A stretch of DNA of 64,000 nt, taken from the NCBI GenBank assembly GCA_037974965.1, contig JBBPFI010000015.1:159001-223000 (forward strand), in the 5' to 3' direction. This DNA comes from Dacryopinax spathularia (taxonomy: Eukaryota; Basidiomycota; Dacrymycetes; Dacrymycetales; Dacrymycetaceae). Positions 43,656-54,838 of this stretch are shown piece by piece. The notes under the pieces are model-generated. The model searched no databases, was not told the origin of the DNA, and worked only from the letters and a program-made list of their open reading frames with translations. Position 1 is the first letter of the stretch, and the number at the start of each line of letters is the position of its first letter. The translations under genes were made by a program, and so were the position numbers.

Positions 43656-46600
43656 GGCTTTGGTTGCTCGATCTTTCGGTTCCAGGTTTGGGTACATCCT
43701 ACGAAGAGACGAGGTCGACTCCCGGGTGGGAGCAAAAGCTCTGAGTCGAGACAACATTTAGAACGCGCCCATGAAGATAGACGGGGACGCCGGCCACTGA
43801 TGTTCAGTGGTTGGGACAGACGTGGTCCTACATCAGATACTCGAGATGAGTCGATTTTCCTTCCCGCACAGTAAGACACGAGAAGGTAGGCAGGAGATAT
43901 CGCATTCCCGGGTGGCATCTGAAGCCCAGGAAGACCTTCGCGGCGCGCTCGAGAAGACACAGGGGAAGACGGAGTTGGAACATCCGCGTGTGATCCGAAG
44001 TCACCAGTGCTACCACTCCGCCTTCAGAACGACGTAGAGTTCCGGGACTCGATGCTGAAGCCCCCCTTACCGCCGGCAGATGGCCAGCTGTTGATGATAG
44101 CACGCAGTACCTTGCCCAGGTCCACTGATAAGCTCTGCGCGCTGTAGCCCTGCGGGGATACAGTTGCCGCAGCCGCGCCAGGAGGACAGAGCAACGCCGC
44201 ATCTTGCTTGGAGCACCCTGCAGCCGAACATGTGCAGACATGAGTTGCACTCCCGGACTCCAAAGTGGTGCTTCGATCCACGCTGTCGGTGACTGGCGGA
44301 TTGGAGGCCCTGCACGAGCTCGGCATGATGCAACAACGTTTATTCACGTTGCATGCGAGATGCATGGGGTCCTCGATCTTTGCAGCAGCAGGCTCTGAAA
44401 GTTGCGACAAGCACAAGCGAAGGACAAAGCGCAGTCCCGGTGGCCTTGCGAGCAGATCTGAGGCCAGTGATTCGTCAGAGGACAGTCGCCAAGGGACCGG
44501 ATGTAGGTCAGGGTAAGTGCGGCAGCGTAACAGTCAGGACCGCGCGACGCAACCCTATTGTCTCGGAAGAGCTGCGTCGTAAAATGGGTTTCTAGTGTGA
44601 GGTTGAAGATCGTGTTGTTGGTGGATTCGGAATGCGCAAGGTATGAGTTCGCCAAATTTGAGTGGCCGAAACTCTAGGAGTAATAAATCTTAGTGGAGCC
44701 CGGTCGGCCGAAGGAAGTAACCGGCACAGCTTTGCGCAGCCCCATGCTCCGCCAAACGGCTAAAAAACTGTACTTCGCCGTCGCCACAAATTTCAGACAA
44801 TTTGCATATGATCGTTTTCAACGTTCGCCTATGGTTAGAACTCGGGAAATGTCGACGCGAAACACGCTTGTCTTACGCTGTCTCTGCTTCTACTTTCAGT
44901 GGTCTTTTCTCGTGCCTCCTCGAGCCGAAACCCAAGTTATGGAATGGCAGGTCATGGCAGCACAGCCGTCTCTGGAGCACTCCGTTGGGACACGGCTAAT
45001 CTTCAAGATAAGCTGTATGCGCCCAACTATCCTAGAGCACACGGAAGATCTGGCGATTGGAGTGAAAATTTGCGCGTTTGGGCCGCGTAGGCTCATCACC
45101 GACTGTTCGGCAACCCATCTATTGGCTGTACAATCACCGTACTCCTCGGATCGTGGTTTTTCGACGCTAAAGACGTCGTTCCCATAACTGCCTATTCGGA
45201 GCGAGAAGTAGCTTCATCAGAAGAGTTATATAGCATAAGAAGTCTTTGTGGCGTCCTTTGTCACCATTTTTTTCGTCTGCGGTCGGCTCCGGAACTTCGG
45301 CGCTGCCAGCGAGTGGGGCAACCGGCGTTTCTACTTTAATCGGGTCCGGAGTACTGGAGGGCTGCATCTACCTGTGACTTCGCTCTCCCGCCGAAGGACC
45401 GCATCTGGCTGACTGGACCTATGCCAAGTTCCTCTCGGGAAACCGCGTGCGAGACGAAACTTGCGCGTAGTTAACCCCCCGTACCTCGGTCGGTGGCTCG
45501 GAGTCCTGTCTGCGATGTCGATTGCCCTTTGTACGACCATGTCCAGAAATTTATCTTACTCGAGAGAGTCAGAAGTGTTCAGTGGTCTGCATCGTTAAGC
45601 ACGAGTCTTGGTGACTACTATTGTGGCACGATAGGGGACTGCAGTGTCATACTTCAGTGTTCGTAATTCCTCTTCGGGCACAGGCCGCAGTCTGCCGTCG
45701 AATAGGCTGCAGAGAATCGGTGCTCGTCTGATCGAAAAATATCCGCCCTCTCTTTCGAGCTTCCTTATATAGGGACATACTACCCACGGTGCGGGCTCTG
45801 AGCAGGTGCCTGCGCCGATCTGTCTTCATGATCACATAGTACTTCTCGGAACTAGGTGGATAACCATGCCCACGTCGGAAGAGAGTCGAGCGTGAAGATT
45901 ATGTGTCCTTTCGAGGGAAATTGCTGGATGAACCACAGCAGATCGGCGCAGATCCGATCGCCGGGCACAGTCCAGTCACGGAATACTAGGCTCAAGCGCC
46001 CGGCCGCTTTACGTCACCATGGTACTCTAGCGCAATGGCAAGATGAAATCGCGCTTACAAGAAAGTTCGATAAGCGCTCCTTGCTCGTTTGGCTCATGTT
46101 CATTTGGTGGTGAGGCAGAAGCGTACCCCACATTGACAACCTCAAGACCAAGAACGACGCCGCGTGCGAGGTATTGGCGTGCTCCATTCCTGGACATCGC
46201 AATGATATATCCAGTCCTTTGAGTCGATTTGAGCGACACTGCCGTTGCGTCCAGCCTTGCAAATCCGGCGACCTGGCAAGAAGGTGCCAGCGTTCAGGTG
46301 CAGTGGAATTCGGAAAAGCCGCCGTCACGTCCCTTGGGGCGATTGCAGCGTACAGTTAGACGCTTGACCCTACGGGGCGCTTCGTCGCAGAACAAACGGG
46401 CCGAATCATTGGCAAGATATTCCTGATAGCTTGAAATAGACGGTAGATGTGGGTTCCAAAGACGAATTGAAGGTGCGTGTACTGTAAGAAGCTGGTACTT
46501 CACGGGTGAGCAGGACCCCTGTCACCAGTACTCGGACTCACACTGCCTCACTTGGACGGGTTTGCAATAGGCGCTGTGACCTCGTTCTCTGCGGAAGACG

Positions 46601-46681
46601 AAGCGCATTTGTGCACCGCTTGCAGCACACCTTGGGCTGTCGGGTTTATAGCAGCAGACGGTCGACTTTCCCTTCGTACAC

Positions 46682-46688
46682 TATAAAA
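46682..46688 (+). promoter_or_regulatory. TATA box upstream of the F-box gene
   Basis: TATAAAA about 120 bases before the ATG at 46804, the only clear TATA element near that start. Confidence 0.45.
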
Positions 46689-46803
46689 TGGACCTTCAGG
46701 CTGCCTATGAGCTTGGGACATCAAGACCAATCCCCACGCCCAGCCCGTCGTGTCTGTCCGCCTCAGCCCGAGAGCTACCAAGGCACACGTTACCTTCTCC
46801 AGA

Positions 46804-49035
46804 ATGCCACGATCAACTCTCTTCTCCGGCAGGTTTGCTGTCCAACCTGAAGCACGGATGCACCATATGCTTCTTCAGGAGGACATCATGCGCATGGTTC
46901 TGTCTAACCTCAACGGCGGCGCTTTGGCGGCATTTGCCGGGACTGCCAAAACCTTCTTCTGGCTCGCTACGGAAGTGCTATGGGCACGTCCCTACGAGCT
47001 TGAAGTGCTTTTGGCAGTCGTACCCGAGCCTCTCAGAGGGATCCTGATTCAAGGTCAAAGCGTATGCAAAGCTTGAGCTCGATGCTGGTGATGTACTCAT
47101 GCGGAGGCTATTCAGGTGCCAGCGCTGTACAGGGACGCTATGACTCGCCTCCGACACTACGTCAATTCGACCCGGTCCATGCGGATGATCTTTGAGATCC
47201 CCGCAGAGTGCCACGCTGCCGACTCCAGCAAGGATAACGAATATCGGACCTACTCTTGGGCGAGCTACCTTCTGCAGGGTCTGTCCCAACGGTACGAGTG
47301 GGAATCCAACTCGGAGATCGCTCCACCAGCGCTTCCCAGTGCGGTATTCCCATTCCCTCGGCTCAGGGCTGCTCACATCCAATGCTATTCCCTCTACCAG
47401 TACGAATTGGCCAAGAATCTGCTGAACTCCATCATTACCAGCCTGGAAATCGTCCTGGAGTACCCGATGTCGGTGGATGACGCGCATCAGGCACTGCAGT
47501 ACATCGTGGATACTTGCGTCAACTTGGAGCATTTGGATATCCGGTGTTGGCAACTCCGAACTGCGAAAGCGGTATCGCAACTCCAACTACAATCGCTGGC
47601 CGTTACGTATCACTATCTTCAGACGCCGGAGATTGACCTGCTGGCCAGCCTGAAAAGTCTCAAGCATCTTTCCGTTCTGATTGAAACCGACGATCCGGCG
47701 ATATCGCCGATGACCGCCGAGTTGCCACAGCCTGTCGCGGGCAGCCCGTCTCTCGATCATCTCGACTCCCTGATGATCAGGAACGGAGAATCTCTCTATC
47801 CCACAATCGAAATACTGAACCGGCTCGATGAGTTCAGGCTCCGCTCTTTGCACATAGACGCCGAGTGCGCCAACGATCGGTTCCTTCGGGAATGCGTCCA
47901 CATTCTCTCGACTCGATGCCGGGGCTTGAACTCCCTGTATTGGCACGTCCGTACGGTCAACTCTTGCATGAAGCAGGGCCCAATACGGAATTGGTCAACA
48001 TTGGCGCCTCTGCAACAATGCCGAGACATCACGTCATTCCAATTCACCTGCTCCGCCAAGGACGACTCGACCGCCTTTACCTGGTCCGATCAAGACATTG
48101 ACGCCATCGCCACGAGCTGGCCGGCACTGAGGAAACTCCGTTTGATCTCTCTGATCAACGAGTATGAGTACACTTCGGAGGTGTACAGACCCCAGATCAC
48201 CTGGAAGGGTCTCGCGATTCTGGCAAAGAAGTGCCCGAATCTCAAGCTAGTCCAGCTGGAGTTTGACGCCTCGGAAAGCGGATGGCCAGAAGAAGAGATC
48301 GTGACTGCGCCCGCACTGGAAATGTTATGCCTCGCTTGGTCGCGACTTGAAGGGGAGGACTACCTCCAGGCTGCAAGAAGGGTCCACCAGATGTTCCCCA
48401 ACACGGATGTTGGCTGGGGTCTGTGGTACGGCGGCCAGATCGAACGGGCAGACGATGATTCCAACGACATCGTCAATCGATTCCCCGAGCTGGGAGATAA
48501 ATCGTATGAACAGGCGCTCACGGTGGCGTACGCCATCTGGCACTACCTTGCTTGGGTAAAGCAAGAACAACCACCTATGGAGGAGCCTTATCTCTCGACA
48601 GAAGAGGATGGCCTGTCATACGCGGACGACGATGACGCATGTCACTGCTTAGAGGCGGAAGAAGCCAGTGAAACCGAGGACCTCGGTGACGGCGTCGCAT
48701 TGGCCGAACCTACGGCCCAATTGCTTCGGGAGGAGCCCCACGGGCGAAGGACACTTCGCAACTGGGGAACAGATCTACTCAAAACTGGGCTTGTCTGGAG
48801 CGCCAGACCGTTTTCGGAATCTGCCATACAGGCAGTGACGGATACTCGCAACGTGGTCTCTCATTGGCTGCAGCGCGTCGTCATTAGGCTTATGGATTGC
48901 CGACAGGATGCATCTTCAAGGCTACAGCCGCGATGCCAACTGGGCTGTGCTCAACGTCCTAACATTTGCGCCCAAGAGGGTGTGGAACTGGGCGAGACAA
49001 CCTCGAAGGACAGTGGAACAATCTTAAGTATGTAG
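46804..49035 (+). CDS. F-box / leucine-rich-repeat-like protein
   Basis: Two exons (46804-47061 and 47116-49035; donor GTATGC, acceptor CAG) give about 725 residues. Residues ~20-65 (LLQEDIMRMVLSNLNGGALA, then AFAGTAKTFFWLATEVLWAR) have the pattern of an F-box: two short helices, a conserved Trp near the end, and the LW of many agaric F-box proteins. The body contains repeated leucine-rich segments such as CVNLEHLDIRCWQL, LKSLKHLSVLIE, FRLRSLHIDAEC, WPALRKLRLISLI and CPNLKLVQLEFDA, typical of diverged LRRs. The C-terminal ~130 residues are acidic, then Arg-rich, and may run past a missed intron. F-box proteins act as substrate adaptors of SCF ubiquitin ligases; mushroom genomes carry hundreds. 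The target is unknown. Confidence 0.75.
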
Positions 49036-49159
49036 TATTGGGGCGCGACAAATACCTGTCACTATGCAAAGCCTTACAACGGCCCGAACTCTTTCCTGCT
49101 GATATCCTGTCTTTGCCTCTAACACGTATGCGCTGAACACTTTCAATACTACATCCCGC

Positions 49160-51444
49160 TTAACCTTGTTTGACAGTATTCTGGAGTCCGAGCAAACCCC
49201 TCGCGATCCTGACTAGGGCGGTCCAGGACTCGGCGACAGGATAGATCACACAAATGCACATGCTACACCAGACCCAAATAAAGGACACGACACACCAACC
49301 CCTGAAGAAGCTCCGAGAGTAGATGTACTGCGTCCCGAAAAGGGTGAACGGCACAAGCTGGCACCCGGTCAGTCGCTCGCACTCCTGAGAGGTACATTCG
49401 TGCTTACAATGATTGCGATGGCCGCGTAAATGGCATTGGCTGCCAACGCCAGGTGTTCGCCTTTCTTTGCCACGACTGGGTCCAATGGCTGAATATGCGA
49501 AGTCTCCAGATAATCGACCATTTCGTTTCCTGTAGGAACATAGCCTTCTGGCCGAGCGGAAGTGACTACCGTAGGGCCCTTCTCCATGTCTTTCGCCATC
49601 TGCGCTCCCTCGGGTGACGGCGGCGTATTGGATCCTGATTGGGCGCTTCGCGGGGATGAAATCCCGTTGATCTTGTTACTCCGCGCAATATGGACAGGGT
49701 CGTCCGACTCGTGTTTGGCCGGAAATATGAGCGTCAGGATAGTGGCGACTATCGCACCACCGGCGCAGCTTGCAATGTTCCCTGCCACAGCGTTTGTTGC
49801 ATCGCCCGTCGTTGTGACATCGATGTACCCGGATCGCTTTGCGGTGGTGACGAACCAAGCGATCAAGCCGAACGACAATCCGATCCAGGGACTTGCGATA
49901 GCGGACAAGGTCGACATCCGATCCCAAAGAAGGATAAGGCCTACTGGTACCGAGGCTCCACCGACGATCACACCAAGGACAGTCAGCAGCCAGGTGAGGT
50001 TGATGTTGACGGCATTGAGGATGGAGCAGAAGGCGGCCAGCACTACAGCATATATAATGATCCCGTAGTGAGAAATTCTGACCAGCTGCTGAGAGGTTGC
50101 GTGAGGCCTGAGGTAGGTCTTGTAGATGTCGAAGGTGAGTAGTGACGATACAGCAATAAGCTCTGCAGACGTCGATGAGGTCACTGCCATGAACAGCAGC
50201 AGCAACATCAGGCCGGCGCCTCCTTTTCCAAGAAGGGCAATGGAGGTGGCAGGTGACGAAAGACCCGCTCCGTTTTGAGCAGCAGACAGGGGGTTCGGGT
50301 ATGTCGGAAATGAAGGAGAACTAGTTAATGCCGCACAACCTAGACCCATTGCAGTGGCAAAGCCGAAAGGAATCTATGGTACAAGGGCACTTGAGTTGAC
50401 GGATTTGCAAAGAGTGCTGTTGGAGGATGCTTACACCGTACCAAGCAATGCCACCGAGGAGATAAGCCTTAATGCTCGTTTCAGGCTGAGAGGCAATGGC
50501 TCTTTGCCAATAAGCCTGATCGAGCCATACGGTCGAAAATCCGGCGACCAGCAAGTCTATGTTCTCCCGTCAGCGGTATTTCACTTTCTGCAACAGTCGG
50601 CTTACCGATAGCAAAGATCAGCCCATTCACAGACTTAAAAGTCAGGTATGACCCTTCGTAGTTGCCCGCGATCGGCATTTTCGTCGAAGCCTCCATAAGG
50701 AGATCGTAGAACTTGTCAATGCTGCCCACGACAGCGTTTGTCGCATACATCTGGAAGCCGAAGATAAAGATGGCAATGAACAGGATAACCGTATGCGTGT
50801 AGTCGGCGATGAAGGTGCTGCGCAAACCGCCGACAATGACGTACGCCGCCACTACCAGTGGAATGAGGAAGCAAGCCGCGTAGACGTTCATGCCCGATAG
50901 CGCTGCAACGACCTGTGAGCCTCCCAGAACGAGGCAGGCTCCCACTAGCATATTGGTAGCGAGCCCGTTAAAGAGGTATGTCGCATGCGCTACTCGGCCG
51001 TGCCGAGCGAGGATGATCTCGGGAAATGTGTGGGCTCCTGGCGCGTTCGACTTAATCTTGATGGCGATGAGGGCGAACAGCAAGATCTGGAAGCTGCCCA
51101 TCGCCCCATACCACATCGGTCCACATATGCCGTATGAGTACGCGAACGTGCTTGAAGTCAGAAGCGTGGCGCTCCACGTCCAGCTCGAGACAATCCCGGC
51201 AGCTATGCGCCTCTCAGCCTGGAAGCTACTGTAGTACATAGATACGTGACATACCGATGAGACCAGGTTTGACGTTCCTTGACGCTGTGTTGAACTCCTC
51301 GGCTTGATGTGTCGAATAGGAGGTATATTTATTTTGCAGATGGGTAAAGCCGAGCATCAACAGAGCAAAGAAGAAGCCGATACCAACGACTATTCCGTAG
51401 CCCACACCCGGGTTTAGCACCTGGATTCCGTCGCCAGAAGGCAT
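49160..51444 (-). CDS. DUR3: DUR3-type urea/solute:sodium symporter family transporter
   Basis: About five exons on the minus strand, roughly 650-680 residues with ~15 hydrophobic segments. The first exon reads MPSGDGIQVLNPGVGYGIVV and includes SRNVKPGLIG. Later segments are GIVSSWTWSATLLTSSTFAY, YGICGPMWYGAMGSFQILLF, APGAHTFPEIILARHGR, GGSQVVAALSGMNVYAACFL, and LLVAGFSTVWLDQAYWQRAI. These match the solute:sodium symporter fold as seen in fungal Dur3 (the SSWTWAATLL and PxAHTFPE blocks are characteristic). The segment VTSSTSAELIAVSSLLTFDI near helix 9 is also conserved. Fungal Dur3 imports urea and polyamines with protons. Part of the C-terminal tail (residues ~560-600) is Ser/Pro-rich and cytosolic. 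The last exon (49160 to about 49354) carries two more hydrophobic stretches. Confidence 0.88.
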
Positions 51445-52082
51445 GGTTATTTGACAGGAGGATACTGTGCCAGGTCAGGGGATATCCAGCTTCGGCGAAC
51501 CTGGATCGCGTGCGCTGGGATCGATCGGCTCTTATAGTGTGCTCGCCCTTAACCGTCTGAGAGGAAGCTTCTATCCAAGACATACGACTCGACGTGACGA
51601 TAAGAGGGCTTCCATATGCAGGAATATTTCGTATCAGAGCCCAACAACCGAAGTGGAGAGATCCGTATTTCGGAAGACAAGGCTGTTCACCCGACGGTAA
51701 ACCCTTGTCCCGAAGTTATGAGCCCAGCCAGCGAGCTTGCCATCCCTATCCACCGAAGTCACCAAGATAGCAAAGATAGGCGGGAGAAGCAGCTGATCGC
51801 ACGGTTCGGCTTAACCAATGGCTTCTATGTATCCAGAATGCGAATCTTATCAGTCACCGGCTGGATGGAGCTGCGGTCGCAGAGCAAAGAACGTATTGAA
51901 TCATAGGTTGGCGAGATGTAAGTTGGTCGTATCCGTCCTGGCATGCGTTGTTCGTGGAGATACGGGAAAGAAGCAGGAAAAGAAGCATTGCCAAGGGCTG
52001 TGCAGACACGTCATCGATTCAGGGCGGGAACTGAGCGGAACAGCATCATGGGCGCTTAATGCTGCGGCGCTAATCTGAACCC
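51445..52082. other. Intergenic gap
   Basis: About 640 bases between the start of the urea-type transporter and the stop of the first monooxygenase, both minus strand. No gene seen; likely the promoter of the transporter. Confidence 0.6.
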
Positions 52083-54398
52083 CTACTCTGATGAATCGAT
52101 GCTATAGCGTTCACCAAGAATTCCCATCTCCATAGCTTTGATCTCTGTCACAGCGTCAAACCACGCGATTCAAGGGGTCAAATCCGACTTACGCAGTGCA
52201 AGAAACTTGGAGAAGAACCTTGCGGTCGGGAAATTTCCTGCCGAACTTGTCAACCGGTTCCTCGCAAGGGTGGTTAACAGATTCTCTTACCGTATGTCAC
52301 GTAGAAGCGTTCGTGTCCGGAGTCTCGCCACATACCATTCACCTCTCCCTCCTTGTCGAGTCCCCAGAACTTGTCCTTGAGCACACCGCGGACTTCTTGG
52401 CCGAAGACCTTCTCGATAGAGTCGTGCATATGCCCGTAACTAGACCCCAATCAGTACAATTGGGCGAATCCCACACTTCTCAACTTCACCCAGTGGCACA
52501 AATGACAACGTCAGCTGGTAGCAGAGACCCGTCCTCGAACTTGATACCATCGGCCGTGAGCGATTGTATGTGTGAGTCATTCTTGAGCTTGATCTGACCA
52601 CTGATGATCATCTCGCTCGCGCCAACATCTGGGACAGCGTCAGGGAGGCACTCATCAGGAGACAGCGGGCGACTGACTGATATACGATCCTCCAAATCGC
52701 TCTAAGGCAAGGCGGAACAGACCCGTTCCGTCAATACCCATGTTGGTACGGAAACCGACTCTGGCAAGGCCGTCGAGCATGTCCCTGCAACAGCTCAGCA
52801 CGCGCTCCGAGGCGGACAATCGTATGAGGTCTCACTTGTCCATCTCAGCCACTTTGGCGGTAAATCGCTTGGAAAGAGGCATCGACACTAGATGAGGAAC
52901 AGACAAGTATAACAAGTCCGCAACTTCAGTCGGCGGGCTGCCTTTCCAGTACAACTCTAAATACATTGTCACCAGTCGCACGCATGGCCATAGACTAGAA
53001 CTCACCCTTCCATTGTATGGGTATCGCATTCTTGACGGACATAACATAGGTACTGCCCCTCTGTATCATGGTCACATCTACCCCTTCGTGTGCCAGATCG
53101 CCGCAGATGTCGTGACCTGCAGCAAATCTCAGCATCGAGTCAAGCCCGGAGGCCGCACTTACGCACCTGAAACTCCTGAACCAATCACCACAACTCGCTT
53201 GCCCTTGAACTCCGACGGTCTGCTAAACTGGGTAGCATGCAGAATTTGACCCTTGAAATCCCGCTACGGACTGCGTCAGCAACAGGTCTCGGCAACAAGC
53301 AAAAGCCTACCATCCCAGGATAACTTGGCATATTCGGCACACCCCCGGCCATGCCGGTTGCCCAAACGATATGCTTCGTCTGCAGTACCCGCAGGCTTCC
53401 GTCACCCCGAACAACCGTCACCGTCCATTCTTTGTTTGTTTTGTCGTATTTCCCGTCTTTTATGGTGCTCGAGGTCCAGACGGTGAGGTCGAGCAGCTTG
53501 GCATATGATTCGAACCAGTCTCCTATCCTGTAGTTTCGCATCACAGATCAGGTACCGACTGCTGGGTAGAGGCTATGCGCGTACTTCGTTCCGGGAGTGA
53601 AGAACGGCCATAGCGGAGGCTCGGGCATGTTGAACAGAGGAAGCTGGTCGCGCCCTATAGGATGTGATCAGCAAGAATTGGCATTCAGAGCAGAAAGCTG
53701 TGCTTACACATGGGATCATGCACTCGTAAGCTCGCATATCGTACAGTTCTCCACTGATCGCCAACCCGAGGGGTCTTCTCGATGATCAGGCTGCTCACAC
53801 CCAAGATCTTCAACCTGGCCGCGAGTCCTAAACCGGACTGACCAGCGCCAACGATCAGAACGGTGGGACTGTCGTGAAGGAACTCTTGCTCCTTGTGGCG
53901 GGTTGCCGCGTAGTCTTCTCGGCCAGGGTAATCGAAGTCGATCTCGATCGCGGCATCGTCCAGGCTTTCGAGAGTGGTAACCAAGGTGAAGGCCTTCCAG
54001 TCGCCGGATGGTAGGTAGACAAGTCGAAGCACCCCGCGTCCAGAGCCAACCGTCGTTCGGAACGTAAAGATCGCCTGGATCCATCCGAGATCTGGATACG
54101 GACTGATGAACTTCGTCGGAGCTGCATCAGACAGCTTGAATGCAGACAGTCCGGAGACCTGCAACCGATCGTCGAGGAACTTGGCGATACGTTCGCGGCC
54201 GTTGAAGGTACGGTAGTCCCATGTCATCGACAGCAGATCCCTCCACCATCCATCCTCCAGGAATAGATAGGTCACGGCCTGGATGTTGCTGGCCGAGATC
54301 GCATCGTCGAAAGCCTCAAGCCAGTCATGCGCAATCTGGCTGGGTACTACGTCTGGCGGAGGAACCGCGCCCAGAGAGCCGTATGTTGGTAGAGACAT
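52083..54398 (-). CDS. NTF2-like/flavin monooxygenase fusion, tandem copy A
   Basis: Start at 54398 (MSLPTYGSLGAVPPPD), many short introns, stop at 52083 after GERYSIDSSE. Residues ~20-150 form an NTF2/SnoaL-like domain (WLEAFDDAISASNIQAVTYL, FLEDGWWRDLLSMTWDYRTF). The FAD-binding GxGxxG is VLIVGAGQSGLGLAARL near residues 178-195. Then come a FMO-like middle (WTSSTIKDGKYDKTNKEW, TKHIVWATGMAGG), the second nucleotide-binding motif VVVIGSGVSG for NADPH, and a C-terminal VVICATG. This is a class B flavin monooxygenase related to bacterial CzcO-like and plant YUCCA-like enzymes, using NADPH and O2 to oxygenate a nucleophile. Substrate unknown. It is the first of three head-to-tail paralogues. Exon boundaries between 52100 and 53100 are approximate. 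Confidence 0.85.
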
Positions 54399-54838
54399 CT
54401 CGAGTTGATGGGAGTGCCAGGGTGAGTCGGCATAGCGCGAGACCGTAAATGGACCTCATATTGTCTATGGCGGGTGATCATTGTTGATAGCGCTCGTTGC
54501 CAGCAGATGACAGCTGGCGCTTAAGCACCAGCTATTTGTACGTAGCGGACATGCAGCGGAGACGTGGAGGTGGGAGATAGAAGACCACTGACCGCGTGTT
54601 GAGGGCCGACAACCTCTCCCGATCACAAACGACGCGCGATCGAGGTTGACGCGGAAAGCGCGTCAAATGTCGATCCCAAAAAAGTTCACGCAATCGCAAC
54701 TATCAATAGGTTCACAATTCACTAGGAGAGCAGCCGACTGCTGATGGCGGGAGATGATACATAGTAGGGGAGTGCCTAAGACATGCTAAGGGGGACAGCT
54801 CAAGTAAGACAAACGGAATCTCCCAAAGACATAATCCA
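54399..54838. other. Intergenic gap between monooxygenase copies A and B
   Basis: 440 bases; promoter of copy A and 3' region of copy B. No gene seen. Confidence 0.6.

Larger units (their letters stand above)
41835..46803. other. Gene-poor stretch of about 5 kb with degenerate repeats
   Basis: No gene can be supported over almost 5 kb, unusual for this dense window. Open frames of 100-165 codons exist on both strands (for example 44693-45187) but show no family resemblance and do not splice together convincingly. It contains a ~350-base imperfect tandem duplication (42318-43045), a 47-base near-perfect tandem repeat (43562-43655) and several short CCCGGGTGG-centred motifs. It may be decayed sequence of a former gene or element; I cannot name it. 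Confidence 0.6.

Noticed and set aside
44693-45187. 164-codon open frame
   Set aside because: No recognisable family, no introns or membrane pattern, and overlapping open frames of similar length on both strands.
41835-46803. Decayed LTR or LINE element in the gene-poor stretch
   Set aside because: No long terminal repeats, reverse-transcriptase-like or integrase-like segments could be read on either strand.
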